Assembly: GCA_017465095.1 (NCBI GenBank) | Contig: JAFTWX010000082.1 | Span: 1-53,679, forward strand | Source of the DNA: Lachnospiraceae bacterium | GTDB taxonomy: Bacteria > Bacillota > Clostridia > Lachnospirales > Lachnospiraceae | Length of the DNA stretch: 53,679 nt | Reading direction: 5' to 3' | Part shown: positions 24,534 to 32,965 of the stretch, piece after piece | Numbering within the stretch: position 1 is the first letter of the stretch | Layout: each line of letters begins with the position of its first letter | Program-made: the position numbers and the translations under genes | Notes under the pieces: generated by a model | Told to the model about the DNA's origin: nothing | Database searches by the model: none | The model's input: only the letters and a program-made list of their open reading frames with translations

Positions 24534-27476
24534 TTATGAAACTTTTACCTTCACCTTAATCTTCTTCTTTTGACCGTTTTTCATGGTAACCGTTGCGGTT
24601 ACTTTGGCTGTTCCGGAGCCCTTGGCCGAAATCTTTCCTTTTTTACTTACCTTGACCTTGGAATTGTCGCTGCTGTACTTGATTTTGGAAATATTATCCT
24701 TGTTGCATTTTGACGACAACTTGAAGGATGTACTCTTGCCTTTTTTCACGGTAACACTTGATTTCTTCGGTTTTACCGTTTTCATGATCTTCTTGTTGGT
24801 CTTCTTTGCATCTTTTGTATTCTGCAGCTGGTAATCGCCTTTTTTTGCCACTTTAAGGGTCAGGTCTTTTTTCTTATTGACAGTCGCCTTGTTCTTTTTG
24901 GTATTTACCATGACCGCATTGCCTTTTTTGTCCGAACCGTATACTACGAATTTTTTCTTCGTCAAATCCGTCTTCTTGATTGCAACGCTATATTTTTTCT
25001 GTCCGGACGGGCTCTTGGCAGAAACTTTAATGGCTACGTTGGCCTTCTTCTGGGCTACGCCAATCGCTTCCTGTGCTTTTCGGTAAATGTCTCCCAGGCT
25101 GTCCACTTTCTCCGGAACATAAGGCTTGCTTCCCACCGGATAGACGTACTCTGTATTGCAGAGTGTCACCTGATCTACCAGATCTTTCAGCTCATTCAGG
25201 TTGATGGTCATTTTAGAGGTTTTCGTCACGTTGGCCACTTCAACCGCTGCATCCTTCAGCTGTCCGGATGCGGAGATTGTCATGTCTACAATCGTCTCTT
25301 TTTTCTCATCTTTCGATGTACTGACAATTTTTAATGTGATTTCTCCGTTTGGCTCCGTGGTCTTCACCGTCGTGGTAACAGATCCGTCAGAACCTGTTTT
25401 CACGGTGGTTTCCACGGTTGCTTTTGGTTCTTCTTTCGGAGTTACCGGGGCAGGTACCGGTTTTGTTTCCCGGATATAAGTTCCGGCGACCGTAACCTTG
25501 TCTACTGTTTCTCCCGTTGGCTCATATTTCCAAATATAATTTGAGATACTTGGCAGAAGCATTTCTTCTGATGACTTATTTTCCGCTGCGATGAGGGTGG
25601 TTAAATTGGTACAACCGGTAAGCATATTACTCATATCTGTAACTTCACTTGTATCAAGTCCGGTCAAATCCAATTCTGTTATGCCACTACATCCCTCAAA
25701 CATACCACTCGTATCCGTGATTCCCGTAACATATACTGTCGCACTTATGATTTCATCCTTGTGTTCAAGCCACAAACGCTCCTCATAATCTCCTTCTCCG
25801 GTAATCAGCAGGTGACCGTTTTTATTAAGTTCCCAATATAGAGTACCATCCTGACCACCGTCTACAATCATCTCTTCTTCGTATTTATCGACTCGCATAT
25901 ATGTTCCGGCTTTTGTTATTTTTTCCACGGTTTCGCCGGTTGGTTCGTAGCGCCATCCCCTGTCGCTCACCGGAAACTCTATATCTTTGGTTGACCGATT
26001 CTCCGGGGCAGTCACCGTCGTAAGGCTGTAACATCCATTAAAGATATAACTCATATCTGTAACCAGACTTGTGTCAAAAGAACTGACATCCAATTCCGCC
26101 AAAGTTTCACATCCGTTAAACATATTAGCCATATTCTCAACTTTTGCTGTATTAAAACCACTTACATCCAAACGTGCCAGATTATAGCAGCTGTCAAACA
26201 TATTGTGCATATCTGTCACAGCAGAAGTATCGAGTTTCTCCAAATCAACCGATGCTAAATTTTCACAGCTTTGGAACATGCTGTTTGTTTTTGTAATCCC
26301 TTTCACGTCAACCGTGGCAGTTACAATACTACCGTGATGTGCAAGCCAGCCTGTCGTCGAGGTGTCCGTACGCGTTTTATAATCCCCTTCTCCCATAATC
26401 AACAGATGACCGTTTTCATCAATTTCCCAGTAAAGATCTCCGTCTGTTCCGCTGTAGATAATCGGGGTTCCGTCGTATATATCCCTTTTTATATATAATC
26501 CTTCTTCTACTATCTCCGTTGCCGGTTCTTCAGTTTTGCCATGAATCCAATCTCCTGACGGAAGCTCCATCTTCGCCTTTGTAGCGGATGTATTTTCATG
26601 TGCAATGATTCGCGTTAATTTTTCACATCCTTCAAACATTAAGCTCATATTTGTAGCATTATATGTATCAAATCCGCTTAAATCCAGAGTTACCAAACTA
26701 CTGCAACCATAAAACATACCGGCCATCGTTTGCACAATATTAATATTAAATCCCTCACTGTTTCCGGTCATTTTCAATTTTGTCAAGCTGGTGCAACCAC
26801 GAAACATACTATCCATATTCTCAACATTACCTGTGTTAAGTCCGCTCACATCCAAACTTGTCAAGCTACTGCAGTCAAAGAACATACCGGCCATATCCGT
26901 TACGCTGTTAGTCTCAAAGCTGCTCACATCCAAAGCCGCCAAGCTTCTGCACCCATAAAACATATGGCGCATATCATTGACATTGCGTGTGCCAAACCCG
27001 CTGACATCCAGATTTTTCAAACTACTGCAACCGGAAAACATACACTGCATAGATATTACACTACTTGTATCAAGTCCGCTTAAATCAATACTCTCCAAAT
27101 TCGTACAATTATAAAACATATAACTTGTATCGGTAATTCCTGTAACTTTTACCGTGGCACTTTTAATCTTACTTGCATGCGCAAGCCAGCCCTCGGTCTG
27201 TATATTGGCGCGGTTCGTATAATTTCCATTTCCACTGATCGTCAGATGTCCATCGGAATTAATCTCCCAATAAAGGGCACCGTCGGTTCCGCTGTAGGCT
27301 TCCGTGGCAGTTTCCGCTACGATATTTTCCACCACATCTTCTGCTACTTCCTGCTCCGCAATAGCATTTTCCGATACGGATACGGTCTGTGCAGTTGCCG
27401 GAACCCAGCCCATGACAACACTCTCAAATGCTATGACAGCTGCAATTAAAAATGATTTAATACGTTTTGTTTTCAT
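24534..27476 (-). CDS. BspA-type leucine-rich-repeat surface protein with Ig-like C-terminus (large paralog)
   Basis: 980 residues from the ATG at 27476 (GGAGG five bases upstream; a GTG five codons earlier is not used). Signal peptide at ~1-30. Three modules follow, starting near residues 62, 341 and 541. Each opens with a beta segment (GTDGALYWEINSDGHLTISG-like, then TGWLAH and an ATVKVTGIT-like strand) and continues into 26-residue BspA/DUF285 repeats of the form MFxGCxxLxxLDVSxFxTxxVxxM, about seven, four and two copies. After ~685 comes a Lys/Thr/Val-rich region ending in a Big_2-like domain (SSDNSKVKVSKKGKISAKG). No LPXTG is visible. Such proteins are adhesins or surface scaffolds. Shares promoter architecture and C-terminus with the paralog upstream. 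Confidence 0.88.
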   Translation of the reverse strand: MKTKRIKSFLIAAVIAFESVVMGWVPATAQTVSVSENAIAEQEVAEDVVENIVAETATEAYSGTDGALYWEINSDGHLTISGNGNYTNRANIQTEGWLAHASKIKSATVKVTGITDTSYMFYNCTNLESIDLSGLDTSSVISMQCMFSGCSSLKNLDVSGFGTRNVNDMRHMFYGCRSLAALDVSSFETNSVTDMAGMFFDCSSLTSLDVSGLNTGNVENMDSMFRGCTSLTKLKMTGNSEGFNINIVQTMAGMFYGCSSLVTLDLSGFDTYNATNMSLMFEGCEKLTRIIAHENTSATKAKMELPSGDWIHGKTEEPATEIVEEGLYIKRDIYDGTPIIYSGTDGDLYWEIDENGHLLIMGEGDYKTRTDTSTTGWLAHHGSIVTATVDVKGITKTNSMFQSCENLASVDLEKLDTSAVTDMHNMFDSCYNLARLDVSGFNTAKVENMANMFNGCETLAELDVSSFDTSLVTDMSYIFNGCYSLTTVTAPENRSTKDIEFPVSDRGWRYEPTGETVEKITKAGTYMRVDKYEEEMIVDGGQDGTLYWELNKNGHLLITGEGDYEERLWLEHKDEIISATVYVTGITDTSGMFEGCSGITELDLTGLDTSEVTDMSNMLTGCTNLTTLIAAENKSSEEMLLPSISNYIWKYEPTGETVDKVTVAGTYIRETKPVPAPVTPKEEPKATVETTVKTGSDGSVTTTVKTTEPNGEITLKIVSTSKDEKKETIVDMTISASGQLKDAAVEVANVTKTSKMTINLNELKDLVDQVTLCNTEYVYPVGSKPYVPEKVDSLGDIYRKAQEAIGVAQKKANVAIKVSAKSPSGQKKYSVAIKKTDLTKKKFVVYGSDKKGNAVMVNTKKNKATVNKKKDLTLKVAKKGDYQLQNTKDAKKTNKKIMKTVKPKKSSVTVKKGKSTSFKLSSKCNKDNISKIKYSSDNSKVKVSKKGKISAKGSGTAKVTATVTMKNGQKKKIKVKVKVS

Positions 27477-27530
27477 ATAATCCTCCCACACAGTTTTGAC
27501 TGCAATATGTAATCATGACAATATCATATA

Positions 27531-27560
27531 ATTATACCAATTTATATATAGGAGCGTCAA
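27531..27560 (-). promoter_or_regulatory. Promoter of the large BspA-like gene
   Basis: TTGACG (27555-27560), 18-base spacer, TATAAT (27531-27536) on the minus strand. The layout is the same as the promoter of the paralog at 29570-29599. Confidence 0.75.
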
Positions 27561-27605
27561 CAAATATACTACACAACTTCAGCACACGGAGGCACATAAT
27601 CAAAA

Positions 27606-27632
27606 TAAAAAGAGGCTCTCCGGAGCCTCTTT
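27606..27632 (-). terminator. Terminator of the small BspA-like gene
   Basis: AAAGAGGCTC and GAGCCTCTTT with a short loop, followed by TTTTTATTTTG on the minus strand, 12 bases after the stop at 27644. Confidence 0.88.
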
Positions 27633-27643
27633 CATAATTGCTA

Positions 27644-29515
27644 TTATGCAACTTTCACATTTACTTTAATCTTTTTCTTTTTGCCGTTTTTCATCGTAAC
27701 GGTCGCCGTTATCTTGGCAGAGCCGGAGCCCTTGGCTGTAATCTTTCCTTTCTTTGACACCTTAACGTTGGAATTGTTGCTGGCGTAGGTAATTTTGGAA
27801 ATATTGGCCTTATTGCATTTAGACGACAGTTTGACGGATGAGCTTTTTCCTTTTTTCACCGTCACATTTGATTTTTTCGGCTTGACCGTTTTCATAATTT
27901 TCTTGTCGGTCTTTTTCGCATCTTTTGTATTCTGCACCTGATAATCACCTTTTTTGGTAATCTTAAGGGTCAGATCATTCTTCTTATTGACGGTCGCCTT
28001 GTTCTTTTTGTTATTTACCATGACCGCATTGCCTTTTTTATCTGATGCATATACGACTAATTTTTTCTTTGTAAGGTCCGTCTTCTTAATTGCAACCGAG
28101 TATTTCTTCTGACCGGAAGGACTCTTTGCAGTGACCTTAATCGACACATTGGCTTTCTTTTGTGCTACGCCGACCGTCTCCTGTTCTTTTTCATAAATAT
28201 CGCCCAAGCTGTCTACGTTTTCCGAAACGTAAGATCTGCTTCCCACCGGATAAACACACTCGGTATTGCAGAGAGTAATCTGATCAGCCAGAGCTTTCAG
28301 TTCATTCAGGTTAACTGTAAGTTTTGTCGATTTTATCACATGAATGACTTCAATGGACGCATCCTGAAGCCGTCCGGAAGCGTCAATCTTCATATTTACG
28401 ACAGTCTCTACTTTCCGATCCTTTGATGTGCTGACAATTTCTAAAGTAACCTCTCCGCTTGGCTCGGTAATCTTTTTTGTCGTGGTCACAGAACCGTCCG
28501 AATTGGTCACTGATTTAATTTCTACTTTTGCCTTCGGCTCTTCCTTGACAGAAGTGTCAGAGTTGTCTGTTACAGGCTCGTTCCCGTCGGAAGTTCCGGG
28601 TAACTCCGGTGTCTCTTCCGATTTGATTTCTCTTGTATAGATTCCGGCATCTGTAACCACTGTTACAATTTCGCCTGTTGGCTGATACTTCCAAACATAG
28701 TCTTCGGATGTCGCCGGAAGGATCATATCTGCGGAAGGTCCTTTTTCCGGCGCCTCGATGGTTGCTAAATTATCACAGCTGTAAAACATAGTTTCCGTAC
28801 CACCAGCAGACACATTCGTCATATCAAAACCGGAAATATCCAATGAGGTTAAGCCACTGCAACCAAAAAACATCCCCATCATATTGGTCACATTACGTGT
28901 GTTAAGTTTATTCAGATTCAAATCGGTCAAATCACGGCAGCCGAAAAACATCATAGACATATTCGCCACACTGCTTGTGTCGATTTCATTCATCTCTACA
29001 GAGGCCAGTCGGAAACATCCGGAAAACATACAACTCATATTGGTTACGCTGCTTGTATTACAGCCATTTAACGATATCGCCGTCAATGCACAGCAGTTAC
29101 CAAACATATATTCCATACTGGTCACGCTGCTTGTGTCAAAGCCGCTTAGATCCACACTTTCCATGTTTTTACAGTTCAAAAACATATAACTCGCATCTTT
29201 CATACCGGTAACATTTACCGTTGCGGTTTTGATTTCTTCCGCGTGATAAAGCCAACCGGTTGTTGAGCTAGAGTTACGTTTCACATAATCTCCGTTACCA
29301 CTGATCGTCAGGTGACCGTCCGTATCAATTTCCCAGTAAAGGGCACCGTCATTTCCGCTGACGGTTTCACTTAGAGCAACTTCGCTTCCTGTATCTGCTT
29401 CTGAAACAGCATTTTCCGAAACCTCCTGTGCACCAACCGGAATCATTCCGGCTACGATGCTTTCAAACACAAAAATAATAGCGAATAAAAACGACTGAAT
29501 CCGTTTTGTTTTCAT
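27644..29515 (-). CDS. BspA-type leucine-rich-repeat surface protein with Ig-like C-terminus (small paralog)
   Basis: 623 residues from the ATG at 29515 (GGGAGG five bases upstream). Signal peptide MKTKRIQSFLFAIIFVF-like, nearly the same as the neighbour's MKTKRIKSFLIAAVI. It has a single module: GNDGALYWEIDTDGHLTISG, TTGWLYH, then about six BspA/DUF285 repeats (MFxGCxxLxxLDxSGFDT). The C-terminal ~310 residues closely match those of the 980-residue paralog, including TVKPKKSNVTVKKGKS and KVSKKGKITAKGSG of the Ig-like end. The two genes arose by duplication, with module amplification in one. Secreted; adhesion or matrix role is inferred from the family. Own promoter and terminator. Confidence 0.88.
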   Translation of the reverse strand: MKTKRIQSFLFAIIFVFESIVAGMIPVGAQEVSENAVSEADTGSEVALSETVSGNDGALYWEIDTDGHLTISGNGDYVKRNSSSTTGWLYHAEEIKTATVNVTGMKDASYMFLNCKNMESVDLSGFDTSSVTSMEYMFGNCCALTAISLNGCNTSSVTNMSCMFSGCFRLASVEMNEIDTSSVANMSMMFFGCRDLTDLNLNKLNTRNVTNMMGMFFGCSGLTSLDISGFDMTNVSAGGTETMFYSCDNLATIEAPEKGPSADMILPATSEDYVWKYQPTGEIVTVVTDAGIYTREIKSEETPELPGTSDGNEPVTDNSDTSVKEEPKAKVEIKSVTNSDGSVTTTKKITEPSGEVTLEIVSTSKDRKVETVVNMKIDASGRLQDASIEVIHVIKSTKLTVNLNELKALADQITLCNTECVYPVGSRSYVSENVDSLGDIYEKEQETVGVAQKKANVSIKVTAKSPSGQKKYSVAIKKTDLTKKKLVVYASDKKGNAVMVNNKKNKATVNKKNDLTLKITKKGDYQVQNTKDAKKTDKKIMKTVKPKKSNVTVKKGKSSSVKLSSKCNKANISKITYASNNSNVKVSKKGKITAKGSGSAKITATVTMKNGKKKKIKVNVKVA

Positions 29516-29569
29516 GTAAACCTCCCTCGCAGACACAGCTACGATACACAAACTATACCTACTCCTTTA

Positions 29570-29599
29570 AGTATAACAAGGCATATACAGTATCGTCAA
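29570..29599 (-). promoter_or_regulatory. Promoter of the small BspA-like gene
   Basis: TTGACG (29594-29599), 18-base spacer, TATACT (29570-29575) on the minus strand; same -35 and same spacing as its paralog. Confidence 0.75.
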
Positions 29600-29621
29600 C
29601 AAAAGTCATAAGCCGAATAAC

Positions 29622-29653
29622 AAAAAATCCACGGCGCTTTGCCGTGGATTTAA
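29622..29653 (-). terminator. Terminator of the NlpC/P60 gene
   Basis: AAATCCACGGC and GCCGTGGATTT around a 5-base loop, followed by a T run on the minus strand, 14 bases after the stop at 29667. Confidence 0.9.
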
Positions 29654-29666
29654 TTGCTTAATTATC

Positions 29667-30926
29667 TTAGAAAATTCTTCTTACAGAAAGGATATTTCTG
29701 TATGTTGCGTTAGATACTTTAATACCTGTTGCAGCTGTAGAAGCATGTACAATCTGACCGCCTCCGATGTAGATACCTACGTGACCGGAATAGCATACGA
29801 TGTCACCAGGCTGAGCGTTTCCGATTCCGCCTACATCATATCCGCAGCCTCTCTGTGCACCCGACGAATGCGGAAGTCCGACACCGAAGTTGGAATAAAC
29901 TGCCATTACAAATCCGGAACAGTCTGTACCGTTTGTCAAGCTTGATCCACCGTATACATACGGATTTCCAACGAACTGGAGAGCAAAGCTTGCAACTGCT
30001 GCACCTCTTCCGCTGCCACCGGAAACTGCTGCTCCCGATGAAGACGAAGATGATTTTCCGCTCTTTTTATCTGCTGCTGCATTTGCAGCTCTTCTTGCTT
30101 CTTCTTCTTTTTTAAGTCTTGCTTCTTCTTCTGCTTTTGACTCTGCTTTTACAAACTCTGTGGATAATGTTACGAACTCTGCCGAAACATATCCTTCACC
30201 TTCTTCGACAGATACTTTCACCCATCCGTCAAGCCCTTCTTCTTCGATTACTGTAAGCTCGTCCTCAATCGGTACCATACCGATGGTTCTTGCTTCTGTA
30301 GAAGGCTCTTCTCTTACAAAAAGCGTAGTAGTTGTAACAGTTGCAATTCTCTTACGAACTTCTTTTGCAAGTTCGATTGCTTCTTCGCCTGTCACTACAT
30401 ACTCTGCTTTTACAAATCCGGTAACTGATCCGGATGTAATCTCATACCAACCGCCGTCTGCTTCTGAAACAAATTCACCAACGGACTTGTCGTACAGCTT
30501 TCCGAGGATTTCAGCTTCTTCGCTTGGCTCCTGTCTTACATTTACGTAATCGTTACATTTTGCGATTACAAGATTTACGTACTCTTTTTCTTCTTTTTCA
30601 AGTTCTGTCTCAGCAACAAACACTGCATTTTCCTGCGGGGTAACTGTTGCTGCTGCCGTAACACCGGCTGTCATTGTCACTTCCGGAGTTGCTGCCGGAG
30701 CTGCTTCTTCTTTTACTTCCGGTGCTGCCACTTCAGCTGCTGCCGGAGCCGCCGGAGCCGCTGTTGCAACTTCCGTAATCTCAACTGTTTTATTTAACAT
30801 AGATCCGGCTCCTGCACTCGGCAGTGAATCGGATAAAATACCTGCTGATACAGGTAATGTAGTATTTGAAATCATTACAGCAGCTACGATTCCGAACGCT
30901 GCCAGTTTCATCATTCTTTTCAGCAT
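29667..30926 (-). CDS. Secreted SH3-SH3-NlpC/P60 peptidoglycan endopeptidase
   Basis: 419 residues from the ATG at 30926 (TTGGAGG seven bases upstream; a longer frame lacks a ribosome site). Signal peptide ~1-31. An Ala/Pro/Glu-rich stretch (~50-105) is followed by two SH3-type cell-wall-binding domains (~120-180, NVRQEPSEEAEILGKL; ~190-260, FVREEPSTEARTIGMV), a charged coil, a Ser/Gly linker and a C-terminal NlpC/P60 domain (~310-419). The catalytic Cys lies in GTDCSGFVMAVY, the His in GHVGIYIGGG and the third residue in QIVHAS. It should cut peptide stems of peptidoglycan in growth or cell separation. The promoter is near consensus and the transcription start is covered by WalR-like direct repeats. 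Confidence 0.93.
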   Translation of the reverse strand: MLKRMMKLAAFGIVAAVMISNTTLPVSAGILSDSLPSAGAGSMLNKTVEITEVATAAPAAPAAAEVAAPEVKEEAAPAATPEVTMTAGVTAAATVTPQENAVFVAETELEKEEKEYVNLVIAKCNDYVNVRQEPSEEAEILGKLYDKSVGEFVSEADGGWYEITSGSVTGFVKAEYVVTGEEAIELAKEVRKRIATVTTTTLFVREEPSTEARTIGMVPIEDELTVIEEEGLDGWVKVSVEEGEGYVSAEFVTLSTEFVKAESKAEEEARLKKEEEARRAANAAADKKSGKSSSSSSGAAVSGGSGRGAAVASFALQFVGNPYVYGGSSLTNGTDCSGFVMAVYSNFGVGLPHSSGAQRGCGYDVGGIGNAQPGDIVCYSGHVGIYIGGGQIVHASTAATGIKVSNATYRNILSVRRIF

Positions 30927-30955
30927 TTTTGCCTCCAATAATTGTTGACCACTTT

Positions 30956-30991
30956 TTAACATTTGTTACAAATTTGTTACATCTGTTAACA
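30956..30991 (-). promoter_or_regulatory. WalR-like direct repeats over the NlpC/P60 transcription start
   Basis: On the minus strand TGTTAA (30986-30991), TGTAAC (30976-30981), TGTAAC (30965-30970) and TGTTAA (30956-30961) follow one another; the two TGTAAC copies are separated by exactly 5 bases. This equals the published WalR (YycF) consensus TGTWAH-N5-TGTWAH. The copies begin directly after the -10 and extend past the transcription start, a position expected for repression. Confidence 0.55.
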
Positions 30992-31020
30992 AATATAGCA
31001 CTATATATTTCGTTTGTCAA
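30992..31020 (-). promoter_or_regulatory. Strong promoter of the NlpC/P60 gene
   Basis: Consensus TTGACA (31015-31020), a 17-base spacer ending TGC, and TATATT (30992-30997) on the minus strand. Confidence 0.85.
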
Positions 31021-31034
31021 CATAATATCGGAAG

Positions 31035-31081
31035 AAAAAAGCCCTTTTTCCCAGGAAAATACTGGAAAAAACGGGCTTTTT
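31035..31081 (-). terminator. Terminator of trxB
   Basis: A long hairpin, AAAAAGCCCG..TTTTTTCCAG with CTGGGAAAAAGGGCTTTTTT, begins 3 bases after the trxB stop. It ends 15 bases upstream of the -35 of the next gene. Confidence 0.85.
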
Positions 31082-31083
31082 AC

Positions 31084-32001
31084 TTATTTCAACATAAATT
31101 GCTCCACGGAAGTAACCGCATTTGCGCCGTCAGCTGCTGCCGTAATAATCTGTCTGAGCTGTTTGGTACGCACATCTCCGGCTGCAAAAATGCCCGGCAC
31201 TGAGGTTGCACAGGTCTCATCTGCGATGATGTAACCTTTCTCATCCATGTCCACCAAACCTTTAACCAGATCCGTGTTCGGCACGTTACCAACCGCAATA
31301 AAGACGCCGGATACCGCAAGCGGATTCGTCTGCTGTGTCTTATTATTATATATAAGAAGATTCTCTACCTGATCCTCTCCCTGAATTTCTTTCAACTCAC
31401 AATTCCATAATATTTCTACGTTTGGCAGTTTCATCAGCGCATCCTGTAATATTTTCGCTGCACGCAGTTCCTCCCTGCGGTGAATGAGATATACCTTCTC
31501 GCATCCTCTCGCCAGAAAAATCGCATCCTCAACCGCTACATCGCCTCCGCCGATGACTGCCACCGTGCGCCCGCGGAAAAATGCTCCGTCACATGTAGCG
31601 CAGTAGGAAACTCCCATTCCCGTCAGTTCCTCTTCTCCCGGTACACCGAGCTTTGCATGCTCCGCTCCCGTTGCAAGAATCACTGTGCGTGTCTCATATG
31701 TCTCATCCTCTGTATAGAGAAGCTTGGTTTCTCCCCGATCTTCGATTCGTTCCACCGCTGCTGCTTTGATTTCCACGCCCAAGTGCTCTGCGTGCTCCCG
31801 GAATTTTTCGCTCAAATCAAAACCGTTGCTCATCGGAAGTCCCGGATAATTGTCCACTTCATATGTAGAAAGAACCTGTCCTCCGCTGATTCCTGTCTTT
31901 TCTAAAATAACCACCGCAAGACCTGCTCTCTTTGCATATATACCTGCTGCCATTCCCGCCGGACCGGAACCGATAATCACTACGTCATATATAAGATTCA
32001 T
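31084..32001 (-). CDS. trxB: Thioredoxin-disulfide reductase
   Basis: 305 residues from the ATG at 32001, where AGAGG is correctly spaced; upstream in-frame codons lack a ribosome site. FAD-binding motif VVIIGSGPAGMAAGIYAKRAG, the redox-active CATC in SYCATCDGAFF (~residue 135), the NADPH motif VIGGGDVAVEDAIFLA with HRR just after, and GIFAAGDVRT at the C-terminus. It transfers electrons from NADPH to thioredoxin. No thioredoxin gene is adjacent. Extended -10 (TGCTATAAT, 32033-32038) upstream. Confidence 0.95.
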   Translation of the reverse strand: MNLIYDVVIIGSGPAGMAAGIYAKRAGLAVVILEKTGISGGQVLSTYEVDNYPGLPMSNGFDLSEKFREHAEHLGVEIKAAAVERIEDRGETKLLYTEDETYETRTVILATGAEHAKLGVPGEEELTGMGVSYCATCDGAFFRGRTVAVIGGGDVAVEDAIFLARGCEKVYLIHRREELRAAKILQDALMKLPNVEILWNCELKEIQGEDQVENLLIYNNKTQQTNPLAVSGVFIAVGNVPNTDLVKGLVDMDEKGYIIADETCATSVPGIFAAGDVRTKQLRQIITAAADGANAVTSVEQFMLK

Positions 32002-32032
32002 CTGAAATACCTCTTTCTTTTTTCTATTTTTG

Positions 32033-32038
32033 ATTATA
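32033..32038 (-). promoter_or_regulatory. Extended -10 promoter of trxB
   Basis: TATGC-TATAAT on the minus strand, 32 bases before the start codon; the -35 (TGTCAA at 17 bases) is weak. Confidence 0.6.
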
Positions 32039-32147
32039 GCATACATGTGTTTCATTTGACAGCAGATACGGAAAAAGTTTTGATTATGTAAGACCGGAGG
32101 TAACAGAAGGTTTGCCCCTACCGCTTCCCTACGCAGCATAAGAATTA

Positions 32148-32291
32148 CTAGAAGCCGGAAATCATATTAAGAACATCTTCCAAATCATCAAACTCGAAAT
32201 CCAAAAACTCCGCATTGTTTATTGAGCAAGCTCATAACAATTCTACGTTTTTTTCTTTCTCAAACAAATGATGATTCGGAAGATAACACAT
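32148..32291 (-). pseudogene. Remnant of a small gene with an internal stop
   Basis: In the 381-base gap between trxB and the CotF-like gene, one minus-strand frame reads MCYLPNHHLFEKEKNVELL, a TGA stop, then ACSINNAEFLDFEFDDLED and VLNMISGF before a TAG stop. The acidic, amphipathic second half looks like a real protein end rather than random sequence, and the frame is kept across the TGA. There is no good ribosome site before the ATG. I read it as a decaying small gene or a fragment of a larger one. The rest of the gap holds nothing else apart from the trxB promoter. Confidence 0.3.
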
Positions 32292-32382
32292 GATTTCCGG
32301 CTCTGAGTAATTCTAAATACTGCTAGCAAGCTTCCGGGTTCAAACCTTTGTCACCTCCCCGGAATCACACACATAACCTTTC

Positions 32383-32844
32383 CTACGCCATCTGGTTCAC
32401 AGTTTTATATTTGTAGAGCATCTCCGCATGGTTCTGCTCCTCAATCTGAATGTCGGCAAGGAGTTTGCGGAGCCACGCCTGGGCAAAATTGAACACATTT
32501 GTGTTATACTCACTCGAAACCAGTTTTTCTGTTCCGATGCAGTCTGTCGCCAGGAAGCAGTCGTTCTCTTTGTCCTCCGGAGAACTCATGGATGTGTAAG
32601 TTGCCTTCGGCTGATAATTTTTTCCGTCGGAATCGTTACAGTCACACTGGACTACTTCTCCTTTTAACACTCTGCCAAGTGTATCATAGTGCTCCTGCTC
32701 TTTTCTGTGAAGCTGCTCAAACAGATCCTTAAGCACCGGATCTTTCGCCTGGGCTGCGTATCTTTTATACTTTTCCACACAGCTTTTTTCCTGGGTCTGC
32801 AGATCCTTGATCGTTGTCATTTCTTTTTCATTTAAATTCGTCAT
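32383..32844 (-). CDS. CotF-like ferritin-fold spore coat protein
   Basis: 153 residues from the ATG at 32844 (AGAGG eight bases upstream; a GTG three codons earlier is part of the ribosome region). Two helix pairs are predicted: ~5-60 (IKDLQTQEKSCVEKYKRYAAQ, then LFEQLHRKEQEHYDTLGRVL) and ~115-150 (LADIQIEEQNHAEMLYKYK). The ExxxH patterns (KEQEHY, EEQNHAE) recall ferritin-like di-metal proteins and the CotF/CotF-like coat proteins of spore formers. Cys-rich middle (VVQCDCNDSDG, NDCFLATDC). Either a coat structural protein or a ferritin-like protein; the metal ligands are not complete enough to claim an enzyme. Divergent from the SDR gene. Confidence 0.65.
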   Translation of the reverse strand: MTNLNEKEMTTIKDLQTQEKSCVEKYKRYAAQAKDPVLKDLFEQLHRKEQEHYDTLGRVLKGEVVQCDCNDSDGKNYQPKATYTSMSSPEDKENDCFLATDCIGTEKLVSSEYNTNVFNFAQAWLRKLLADIQIEEQNHAEMLYKYKTVNQMA

Positions 32845-32870
32845 ACTCTTCACCTCTTAAATTTTATTTG

Positions 32871-32931
32871 TACTACAAGTATTCCTGCCAAATGGAAAAA
32901 TATACATTCCAAATTGATTCCGGTTGTAGTA
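32871..32931. promoter_or_regulatory. Mirror-image promoter motif between two divergent genes
   Basis: TACTACAA (32871-32878) and TTGTAGTA (32924-32931) are exact inverted copies. Each precedes an A/T-rich -10-like stretch for the gene it faces (CotF-like to the left, SDR to the right), so the two genes may share a regulator or sigma factor. Confidence 0.3.
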
Positions 32932-32965
32932 AAATGAGAGCAATAACAGCAAAGAGGTGAATCGT

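Noticed and set aside
24534..29515. Sortase-anchored surface proteins
   Set aside because: No LPXTG-type motif, hydrophobic tail or basic end in either BspA-like protein.
32148..32291. Selenoprotein reading through the TGA
   Set aside because: No SECIS-like hairpin after the TGA and no Cys-homologue known; decay is simpler.
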